A DNA stretch of 8,804 nt, taken from positions 265,302 through 274,105 of the forward strand of contig CAJUFE010000001.1 of assembly GCA_910585635.1 (NCBI GenBank). Direction: 5' to 3'. The DNA comes from an uncultured Lachnospiraceae bacterium. GTDB taxonomy: Bacteria; Bacillota; Clostridia; Lachnospirales; Lachnospiraceae. A program made the translations under genes and the position numbers. Each line of letters begins with the position of its first letter. The first letter of the stretch is position 1. The notes beneath the pieces are model-generated. The model had not been told where the DNA came from and did not search any database. It saw only the letters and a program-made list of their open reading frames with translations. Positions 1-4,824 of this stretch are shown here, piece by piece.

Positions 1-27
1 TCGTAAGCTATTAGGAAAGAAAAGATG

Positions 28-54
28 CGCTGCCGCTCTATCTGAGCGGCAGCG
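28..54 (+). promoter_or_regulatory. Perfect 11-bp hairpin in the tsf leader
   Basis: Bases 28-38 (CGCTGCCGCTC) pair perfectly with 44-54 (GAGCGGCAGCG) around the five-base loop TATCT. No T-run follows, so it is not an ordinary terminator. In most bacteria rpsB lies directly upstream of tsf in one operon, so this hairpin probably sits in the rpsB-tsf spacer. There it could stabilise or process the transcript, or tune tsf expression. The upstream gene is outside the window, so the operon position is inferred. Confidence 0.6.
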
Positions 55-58
55 AGAG

Positions 59-111
59 ACAGAAAGCTTGCCACACCAAAGATGTACCTTGTGTCCTGGC
101 AGCTTTTCTGT
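59..111 (+). promoter_or_regulatory. Second imperfect hairpin in the tsf leader
   Basis: Bases 59-73 can pair with 97-111, with one C-C mismatch and two G-T pairs. The arms are built on AGAAAGCT/TGCCA and TGGCA/GCTTTTCT. The loop has some further pairing (ACACCAAAG with CTTGTGT). The structure ends 16 bases before the tsf ribosome binding site. Its right arm carries TTTTCT, so a weak attenuator is possible, but the T-tract is short. Seen in the sequence; function is inference. Confidence 0.35.
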
Positions 112-140
112 ATACCGAGAAAAATATGGAGGGAATAGAG

Positions 141-1073
141 ATGGCAGTTACCGCAGCAATGGTAAAAGAGTTGAGAGAGATGACCGGCGCCGGGATGATG
201 GACTGCAAGAAAGCGCTTGCAGCCACTGAAGGCGATATGGATAAAGCCGTAGAGTTCTTACGTGAGAAGGGCCTGGCCGGTGCGGCCAAGAAGGCCGGAC
301 GTATCGCGGCAGAGGGCATCGTGGTGGCAGACGTGACCGAGGATGGCAAGAAGGCCGTGGTCGTGGAAGTGAACGCGGAGACCGACTTTGTGGCAAAGAA
401 CGAGAAATTCCGCACCTACGCAGCCGATGTGGCCGCTCAGGCGCTGACCACCGACGCAGCCGATATCGAGAGCTTCATGGCCGAGAAGTGGGAGAAGGAT
501 CCTTCTATGACCGTGAAGGAAGCCTTATCCGCCCAGATCGCCGTGATCGGGGAGAACATGAACATCCGTCGTTTTGAGCGTCTTTCCGTAGAGAATGGCT
601 TCGTGGCTTCCTATATCCACGCAGGCGGCAAGATCGGCGTGCTGGTGGCAGTGGAGTCCGACGTGGTGAACGACGAGATCAAGGAGATGGCCAGGAACGT
701 AGCCATGCAGGCCGCGGCCTTAAAGCCATTATACACCAACCGCAGCGAGGTGGATGCGGACTATATCGCTAAGGAGAAAGAGATCCTGGCAGCCGCCGCG
801 AGAAATGAGAAGCCCGATGCCAACGACAAGATCATCGACGGCATGGTCATGGGTCGTATCAACAAGGAATTAAAGGAGATCTGCCTGTTAGATCAGGTCT
901 ATGTAAAGGCCGAGGATGGCAAGCAGGCCGTCTCCAAGTATGTTGAGTCCGTAGCCAAGGCCAATAACGCGAAGCTCCAGGTTGTGAAGTTCGTCCGTTA
1001 TGAGACGGGGGAAGGGCTGGAGAAGAAGAACGAGGACTTTGCGGCTGAGGTGGCGAAGCAGATGGGAATGTAA
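141..1073 (+). CDS. tsf: Translation elongation factor Ts (EF-Ts)
   Basis: EF-Ts is the cytoplasmic guanine-nucleotide exchange factor that releases GDP from EF-Tu so that EF-Tu can be reloaded with GTP. The 310-residue product opens with the classic N-terminal UBA-like module (MAVTAAMVKELREMTGAGMM, then DCKKAL). It carries the signature TDFVA at about residues 81-85, within NAETDFVAKNEKF, which contacts EF-Tu. The core and C-terminal dimerisation regions follow, ending in KQMGM. An in-frame ATG at 126 exists, but GGAGGG at 128-133 sits seven bases before the ATG at 141 and overlaps the earlier one, so 141 is the start. The gene is clearly GC-richer than everything downstream, as expected for a core chromosomal gene. 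It is followed directly by a strong terminator, so it is the last gene of its transcript here. pyrH, a common neighbour, does not follow. Confidence 0.98.
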   Translation: MAVTAAMVKELREMTGAGMMDCKKALAATEGDMDKAVEFLREKGLAGAAKKAGRIAAEGIVVADVTEDGKKAVVVEVNAETDFVAKNEKFRTYAADVAAQALTTDAADIESFMAEKWEKDPSMTVKEALSAQIAVIGENMNIRRFERLSVENGFVASYIHAGGKIGVLVAVESDVVNDEIKEMARNVAMQAAALKPLYTNRSEVDADYIAKEKEILAAAARNEKPDANDKIIDGMVMGRINKELKEICLLDQVYVKAEDGKQAVSKYVESVAKANNAKLQVVKFVRYETGEGLEKKNEDFAAEVAKQMGM

Positions 1074-1104
1074 GCCCTGAACCCTGAAAATTTAACATGA
1101 TATG

Positions 1105-1172
1105 AAAAAGGCCCCAAAAGCCTTGTAAATTCCCGATTGATCGGAGAATGCAAGGTGTTTTGGGGCTTTTTG
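1105..1172 (+). terminator. Strong, probably bidirectional intrinsic terminator of tsf
   Basis: The arm at 1106-1125 pairs with 1151-1171 through about 20 base pairs, including AAGGCCCCAAAA with TTTTGGGGCTTT and CCTTG with CAAGG, with a small bulge at 1156-1157. A second stem inside the loop (ATTC/CCGA with TCGG/GAAT, one bulged A) closes a TTGA tetraloop. The T-run at 1167-1171 ends the + strand hairpin. The A-run at 1105-1109 supplies a T-run on the other strand, so it could stop transcription from both sides. It separates the housekeeping operon from the accessory region. Confidence 0.9.
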
Positions 1173-1228
1173 CGTGTTTTTGAAAAAGCCGCAAAATACC
1201 GTATAAAACCGTCTGAAATCACTTCAAC

Positions 1229-1295
1229 TTGAGTATTACTCAAACTACTTGTTGAGTAAAATGAGTATCTTAAATCTTTAGCGAAGTTTACTCAA
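1229..1295 (+). promoter_or_regulatory. Cluster of TTGAGTA inverted and direct repeats (operator-like)
   Basis: A perfect 15-bp palindrome, TTGAGTA-T-TACTCAA, lies at 1229-1243. TTGAGTAAA at 1252-1260 is matched by the inverted TTTACTCAA at 1287-1295, and a partial copy TGAGTA lies at 1262-1267. All copies fall within 67 bases, 54 bases ahead of the next gene. Such a cluster is typical of operators for a dimeric repressor, and ParA/ParB or a small partner often autoregulate partition operons. I could not place a convincing -35/-10 pair, but the region is the only candidate promoter area for the genes at 1349-3458. The motif is unrelated to the array at 3451-3825. The rest of 1174-1348 shows nothing else I recognise. 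Confidence 0.55.
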
Positions 1296-1348
1296 ATTAT
1301 TAAAAACCACATCGTTACCTTCAAAAAAAGAAAAGGAAAATAAAGAAT

Positions 1349-1717
1349 ATGAATGAAGAGAAAACGATTTATTCAAGTATGGAGCATAAGGATTTTTTTG
1401 TTCGGTCATTGAAGCGGTGCAGATATCAGGATGTCTATCATGCTGCGCTGGTGTACTGTCTGGGAATCGACAGAGATACAAGGGATCATGTAAATGAAAT
1501 CTATGATTTCAAGACTGGGTTGGTGAAGACAGAGTGTCTTCATGATGGATGGCAGACTTCTGGGAGTAAGAAAATTGTCCGAATGGCTTATAACTTATAT
1601 AACAATGGGACTCCAAGCGTGTTCGATTATGAGGATTCGGAAGAACAATTGACGGAATGCGGGCGGTATACGGTGGAGGAACTGTTCTGCTGTGGCTATG
1701 CGCCTTATTTCTGGTAG
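1349..1717 (+). CDS. Small protein resembling the DUF6075 family, C-terminus cut by an amber codon
   Basis: This is a 122-residue soluble protein with no signal peptide or membrane segment. The pattern resembles the uncharacterised DUF6075 family of Clostridia as I remember it. It has an early EHKDFF segment (12-17), a YQDVYHAALVYCLG helix (26-39), GWQTSGS (67-73), AYNLYNNG (80-87) and FCCGYAPYFW (113-122). The stop TAG at 1715 follows W122 directly. The same frame then stays open for 13 more codons, reading AVKIRYPEYCGAA, to TAA at 1757-1759. That segment looks like the natural end of the protein, so a CAG-to-TAG change is a likely explanation. The start at 1349 has a weak AAGGAAA site 12 bases upstream; M11 has none. 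It lies 69 bases before parA and probably shares its transcript. Function is unknown; the family match is from memory. Confidence 0.7.
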   Translation: MNEEKTIYSSMEHKDFFVRSLKRCRYQDVYHAALVYCLGIDRDTRDHVNEIYDFKTGLVKTECLHDGWQTSGSKKIVRMAYNLYNNGTPSVFDYEDSEEQLTECGRYTVEELFCCGYAPYFW

Positions 1718-1759
1718 GCGGTGAAGATTCGGTATCCGGAGTATTGCGGGGCAGCTTAA
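1718..1759 (+). pseudogene. In-frame tail of the small protein beyond the amber codon
   Basis: After TAG at 1715-1717 the frame continues as AVKIRYPEYCGAA and ends at TAA 1757-1759, just before the parA ribosome binding site. The RYPEY segment following CGYAPYFW reads as natural protein sequence rather than spacer. This suggests a single-base nonsense mutation, or less likely suppressible readthrough. It is a remnant of the preceding gene, not a gene of its own. Confidence 0.45.
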
Positions 1760-1786
1760 AGAGAGACGATGGACGGAGGAAAAAAG

Positions 1787-2575
1787 ATGGCAAAGGTCAT
1801 AACCATAGCTTCGCAGAAAGGCGGAGTGGGAAAAAGTACAACTTGTGTGAATCTGGACATTGGGCTGGCCAGGGAAGGGAAAAGAGTCCTTTTGATTGAC
1901 GCGGATGCCCAGGGCAGTATGACAGCATGCCTGGGGATTGGTGAACCGGATGAACTGGATGTTACATTGGTGAGCCTGATGGAGAAGGTGGTCAATGATG
2001 AACCATGGGAGCTTGATGAGGGGATTTTGCACCATGAGGAGGGAGTGGATTTCCTTCCTGCCAATATTGAACTGGCAGGTATGGAGACAACCCTGGTGAA
2101 CATGATGAGCAGGGAGACGATTCTGCGGCAGTATATTGACAGGGTTCGGGAACGGTATGATTTTATTTTGCTGGATACCATGCCTTCTCTGGGGATGATA
2201 ACCATTAATGCACTGGTGGCGGCGGATAGTGTGCTGATACCGGTGGAGTCGGCTTATTTGTCGGTGAAGGGGCTGCAGCAGCTGATCAAGACCATTGGTC
2301 GGGTGCGACGGCAGTTGAATAGGGACCTGGAGATTGAAGGGATTTTGCTTACCAAGGTGGACCGCAGGACGAACTACGCGAAGGATATCTCTGACCGGCT
2401 TCGGGAGGCTTATGGGGACAGGATACATATATTTGAGAATTGTATCCCGTTATCCATTAAGGCGGCGGAAACCAGCGCGGAGGGAAAGAGCATTTTTATC
2501 CATGCCCCTAAGGGAATCGTGGCGGAAGGGTATGCGGCACTGACAAAGGAGGTGCTTGGCGGTGGGGAGTCGTAG
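1787..2575 (+). CDS. parA: ParA/Soj-family partition ATPase
   Basis: This 262-residue cytoplasmic ATPase belongs to the ParA/MinD group, which segregates DNA by forming ATP-dependent dimers on the nucleoid that are released by ParB. The deviant Walker A KGGVGKST is at residues 11-18 (signature lysine K11), the A' motif DADAQG at 38-43, and Walker B DFILLD ends at D130. A late VDRRTNYAKD segment follows. There is no N-terminal helix-turn-helix, so the protein is Soj-like rather than the long type Ia plasmid form. The start at 1787 is chosen because GGAGG at 1775-1779 is seven bases upstream; an in-frame ATG at 1769 overlaps that site and is less likely. The 3' end overlaps parB, and the palindrome array follows parB, giving a complete par locus. 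This far from oriC, and next to a small accessory gene, it probably serves a mobile element rather than the chromosome. Confidence 0.93.
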   Translation: MAKVITIASQKGGVGKSTTCVNLDIGLAREGKRVLLIDADAQGSMTACLGIGEPDELDVTLVSLMEKVVNDEPWELDEGILHHEEGVDFLPANIELAGMETTLVNMMSRETILRQYIDRVRERYDFILLDTMPSLGMITINALVAADSVLIPVESAYLSVKGLQQLIKTIGRVRRQLNRDLEIEGILLTKVDRRTNYAKDISDRLREAYGDRIHIFENCIPLSIKAAETSAEGKSIFIHAPKGIVAEGYAALTKEVLGGGES

Positions 2576-3458
2576 TGCGGATAAGATTAAGTTCCGTTCT
2601 TTTGATGATCTGTTTGGAGAGCAGGAGCCGAAAGGGGTAGAAAAGGAAACAGCGGAAAATCAGGTGGTCAGAATGCCGCTGGGAGAGCTTCATCCGTTTA
2701 AGGGACATCCATTCCGTGTTATGGAAGATGAAGAGATGATGGAAATGGTGGAGAGTGTGAGGCAGTTTGGCGTTCTGGTGCCTGTGATTGTCCGGCCGGA
2801 TAAGGGTGGAGGATATGAGATTATTGCGGGGCATAGGAGGAAGCGGGCCAGTGAGTTGGCCGGGTGTTCGGATATACCGGTGATTGTTCGGGATTTGACG
2901 GATGATGAGTCGGTTATTGCCATGGTGGATTCCAATATTCAGAGGCTGAATATTCTTCCTTCGGAGAAGGCAAGGGCTTACCGGATGAAAATGGAGGCCA
3001 TGGAACATCAGGGGGTGAAGGGAGGACAGCATACGGCGGCAGTATTGGGTGAGGTTTCTGGGGAGAGTGCCAGGACGGTTCACAGATATATTCGGCTTAC
3101 CTATCTGGTGCCGGGATTGCTGGAACTGGTGGATCAGAAGCGGATTCCTGTTGTTGCGGGGGAGAGCCTTTCTTTTTTGAAGGAAGGGGAGCAGGAACTG
3201 GTGAGGGATTATGTGGTGCAAAGGCAGGTGTTTCCGTCAAAGGGGGAAGCGGAATTGCTGCGGGTGGAAAGCGGTAAGGGGGAGTTGAGTGTTGAGAAGG
3301 TTCAGGAGATTTTGTGTAGGAATGGGAAAGCCGTAGGAGGAATAACCATTTCGGCAAAGCGAATTCGGGATTATTTTCCGGAGAATTATACGAAGGAGGA
3401 GATTGAGAAGGTCGTTTACAGCCTTTTGGATTCCTGGAGGGCAAAGGGAAGTGGGTAG
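2562..3458 (+). CDS. parB: ParB/Spo0J-family partition protein
   Basis: ParB proteins load onto centromere sites as CTP-dependent clamps and stimulate the ATPase of ParA. Counting from the GTG at 2562 gives 298 residues. A variable N-tail (1-35) is followed by the ParB N-terminal domain (about 36-130) with GHRRKRA at 90-96, where H replaces the usual E of GERRxRA, and VDSNIQRL at 122-129. A KorB/Spo0J-type helix-turn-helix lies at about 155-182 (TAAVLGEVSGESARTVHRYI). A C-terminal region follows (IRDYFPENYTKEEIEKVVYS), probably for dimerisation. The reading frame also allows TTG at 2556, but AAAGGAGGTG at 2545-2554 leaves only three bases there against nine for GTG 2562. The start overlaps parA by 14 bases, indicating translational coupling. 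The palindrome array begins at the stop codon and is its likely target. Confidence 0.92.
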   Translation: MGSRSADKIKFRSFDDLFGEQEPKGVEKETAENQVVRMPLGELHPFKGHPFRVMEDEEMMEMVESVRQFGVLVPVIVRPDKGGGYEIIAGHRRKRASELAGCSDIPVIVRDLTDDESVIAMVDSNIQRLNILPSEKARAYRMKMEAMEHQGVKGGQHTAAVLGEVSGESARTVHRYIRLTYLVPGLLELVDQKRIPVVAGESLSFLKEGEQELVRDYVVQRQVFPSKGEAELLRVESGKGELSVEKVQEILCRNGKAVGGITISAKRIRDYFPENYTKEEIEKVVYSLLDSWRAKGSG

Positions 3459-3825
3459 TGGGTAGAAAGAATAGTGATGCCTTTGTGCCACTGTGGCAGA
3501 AAGCAGGGATGAGAGTCCTTGTGCCATGGTGGTATAAAGTATGGATGGGAGCCTTGTGCCATGATGGCAGAAGGTATGAATAGGAACCTTGTGCCACTGT
3601 GGCAGAAAGTGAGAGTGGAAGCCTTGTGCCACGATGGCAGAAAGTAAAAAGTAGGAGTCTTTATGCCATGATGGCAGAAAGCATGAGTAGAGTTCCTTGT
3701 GTCACAGTGGCATAAAGCATAAATTGGAGCTTTTATGCCATGGTGGCATAAAGTATAATTATGAGCTTTGTGTCGTCATAATAGAAACCTATGGAAGAAT
3801 TTTTTGTGTCGGCGCAAGAGGATAG
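3451..3825 (+). repeat. Array of palindromic units at 35-37 bp period (centromere-like or iterons)
   Basis: Eight good 13-base cores of the form TGCCAY-n-RTGGCA start at 3486, 3522, 3557, 3592, 3627, 3664, 3700 and 3736. Successive spacings are 36, 35, 35, 35, 37, 36 and 36. The dyad extends outward: the left arm is CTTTnTGCCAY or CCTTGTGCCAY, and the right arm is RTGGCAnAAAG. Copies at 3486, 3557, 3592 and 3664 have perfectly paired 6-base core arms. Two decayed units keep the phase at 3771 (TGTCGTCATAATA) and 3807 (TGTCGG). A half unit lies at about 3455-3468 (GTGGGTAGAAAG) at the parB stop. The linkers are purine-rich and poorly conserved. Known partition loci often place such dyad arrays beside parAB, and iteron origins look similar. 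I infer ParB, or the protein at 3970, as the ligand. The long minus-strand open frames across it come from the repetition. Confidence 0.85.
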
Positions 3826-3969
3826 TAGAGGAAAAAAAGGGATAAAACAGCAAAAATATTTTATAGTGTTTTCTGGTGATTCCAGGTAGGATGGTTCATT
3901 CTCCAAAGCAAATTTTGAAACTTAACAGAGCAATTTGTTTGATTTTTTAATTTGATTTGGAGGATTATT
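3826..3969 (+). other. AT-rich spacer between the array and the next gene
   Basis: The spacer holds a purine-rich run (about 3820-3845), a small CTGG/CCAG hairpin near 3875-3887 and the candidate promoter and ribosome binding site of the following gene. AT-rich DNA beside an iteron-type array can be a melting region of an origin, but I see no clear A/T 13-mer repeats or DnaA boxes. No gene is visible. Confidence 0.4.
3915..3943 (+). promoter_or_regulatory. Weak candidate promoter
   Basis: TTGAAA at 3915-3920 is followed after 17 bases by TTTGAT at 3938-3943 (four of six matches to TATAAT). Transcription would begin near 3950, leaving a short leader with GGAGG at 3959-3963 and the ATG at 3970. 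The spacing fits well but the -10 is poor. Confidence 0.3.
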
Positions 3970-4524
3970 ATGGGTAAGAGTGGAGTTATTACGGAGAAGA
4001 GCAAAGAAAATAAAGCGTATCATAATGTGATCGTGCTGTTTAAGATTTATCGTTCAGTTTCCTGGCGTATGCAGGTACAGATCGGGCAGGTGAAGCACCG
4101 TTTTCGGAAAGAGTATGGAACGGATGTGGACAGCTTTCTGGAATCTATTTATCAGGCAGGAATGGACTTGAATGATGATGAGGCAAATATTAAGCCAAGG
4201 GTGGAAGCGATCAGCAGCTCCAATAAGTTTTTGAAACTGATTGATGAATCAGTGGAACTGATGAGATTGTATCATCCCCAGGGAGAGAGGTATTACTGGG
4301 TTTTGTATTATACCTATATGGCACCGCACCAGCTGAGTAATATTTCGGAGATTATGGAGAAACTGGAGCCGCATTTGTCTCAGGGAGTAGGGATTAACCG
4401 GAGTACTTATTTCCGGTGGAGGGATAGCGCTCTGAAGGCAGTGGAGGGGATTTTATGGGGGTATGAGGAGGAAAGCAGGAGACTGTTGGAGCATTACCGG
4501 GATACGTGGAGGGAAGAACTGTAA
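3970..4524 (+). CDS. Unrecognised protein with probable C-terminal helix-turn-helix
   Basis: I do not recognise this 184-residue protein. It is charged, has no membrane segment and is predicted mostly helical. The N-terminal part (about 17-65) is basic and aromatic (LFKIYRSVSWRMQVQIGQVKH). The middle holds KFLKLIDESVELMRLYHPQG, and an aromatic stretch (YYWVLYYTYMAP) leads to a C-terminal segment at about 115-165. There, SEIMEKLEPH followed by INRSTYFRWRDSALKAVEGI resembles the paired helices of sigma region 4-like regulators such as ArpU and RinA. That likeness is an inference from the pattern. ATG 3970 is chosen because GGAGG (3959-3963) is six bases upstream; an earlier in-frame TTG at 3952 would place that site inside the gene. 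Lying just behind the parB array, it may be a third partition component, a copy-control regulator or a replication-associated DNA-binding protein. Confidence 0.75.
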   Translation: MGKSGVITEKSKENKAYHNVIVLFKIYRSVSWRMQVQIGQVKHRFRKEYGTDVDSFLESIYQAGMDLNDDEANIKPRVEAISSSNKFLKLIDESVELMRLYHPQGERYYWVLYYTYMAPHQLSNISEIMEKLEPHLSQGVGINRSTYFRWRDSALKAVEGILWGYEEESRRLLEHYRDTWREEL

Positions 4525-4530
4525 AAAATC

Positions 4531-4558
4531 TTGAAACTTGCAGGTTTTTAAGTATAAT
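4531..4558 (+). promoter_or_regulatory. Candidate sigma-A promoter upstream of the nuclease-NTPase gene
   Basis: TTGAAA at 4531-4536 and a perfect TATAAT at 4553-4558 are separated by 16 bases, starting seven bases after the preceding stop codon. Transcription from about 4565 would give a leader of some 260 bases before the large gene. No terminator was seen after the preceding gene, so read-through is also possible. Confidence 0.55.
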
Positions 4559-4710
4559 ATTAGATATAAATGAATTTATGTAGGATTATGGGGTGTCTCT
4601 TAAATAAAAGAGAACGGTGGTTTTAATAATGATCTACTTGAAATTAGTTATTTTAGGATTGAGCAATTAGAGGATGGTATTTGGGAGTTAATTTATTTCA
4701 AAATAATTGT

Positions 4711-4751
4711 AAGGGAGGTGCAGCAGTATTATTGTGTTTGCATACTCCCTT
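4711..4751 (+). promoter_or_regulatory. Hairpin in the leader of the large gene
   Basis: AAGGGAG at 4711-4717 pairs with CTCCCTT at 4745-4751, and TGCA at 4719-4722 with TGCA at 4739-4742, leaving a small internal bulge. The left arm contains an AGGGAGG sequence that would be hidden by folding. The 3' side is AT-rich but lacks a solid T-tract. Function unknown. Confidence 0.4.
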
Positions 4752-4765
4752 TAAATATATTTAGT

Positions 4766-4793
4766 TTGATTATCAATATAGATGTAGTATAGA
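4766..4793 (+). promoter_or_regulatory. Weak second candidate promoter for the large gene
   Basis: TTGATT at 4766-4771 and TATAGA at 4788-4793 are 16 bases apart and end about 30 bases before the start codon. The gene's ribosome binding site AAAGGAGA (4812-4819) follows at normal spacing. Both boxes are imperfect. Confidence 0.3.
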
Positions 4794-4824
4794 AAGTAGA
4801 ATTAAAGCAACAAAGGAGACAATT

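Larger units (their letters stand above)
4559..4824 (+). other. AT-rich leader with hairpin and an orphan open frame
   Basis: Most of this stretch has no gene that I can support. A frame open from just after TAA (about 4601) to TAG near 4792 reads like protein (GGFNNDLLEISYFRIEQL, then EDGIWELIYFKIIV). It has no usable start codon or ribosome binding site, so it could be the remnant of a lost gene or chance. A small hairpin TCTCTT/AAGAGA lies at 4596-4613. No T-run that would mark a terminator follows any structure here. Confidence 0.35.

Noticed and set aside
1657..1899. Plus-strand open frame of 80 codons across the parA start
   Set aside because: It overlaps the 3' end of the small gene and the parA start in another frame, has no ribosome binding site, and shows no recognisable sequence.
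1595..2428. Long minus-strand open frame opposite parA
   Set aside because: It is antisense to a well-supported ParA with all motifs, and its composition (His, Pro, Gln rich) is typical of a shadow of a G-rich coding strand.
2508..3221. Long minus-strand open frame opposite parB
   Set aside because: Same reasoning: it mirrors parB, is rich in His, Arg and Pro and has no start context.
3097..3632. Minus-strand open frames with repetitive peptides rich in MAQG and HHGT segments
   Set aside because: They are translations of the complementary strand of the palindrome array and the 3' end of parB, with no ribosome binding site.
3481..3785. CRISPR array
   Set aside because: The period is CRISPR-like, but the conserved part is a short degenerate dyad, the linkers resemble one another, repeats are not near-identical, and no cas gene is present.
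3451..4524. Type III toxin-antitoxin locus (tandem 36-base RNA repeats followed by a ToxN-like gene)
   Set aside because: The repeat period and the size of the next gene fit superficially. However, the units are DNA-style palindromes with variable linkers, there is no terminator between array and gene, and the protein shows a helix-turn-helix-like end rather than anything I recognise from ToxN-type nucleases.
3915..4539. Shared TTGAAACTT at 3915 and 4531 as flanking repeats of the 184-residue gene
   Set aside because: A nine-base match is expected by chance many times in a window this size, and both copies are explained as -35 boxes.
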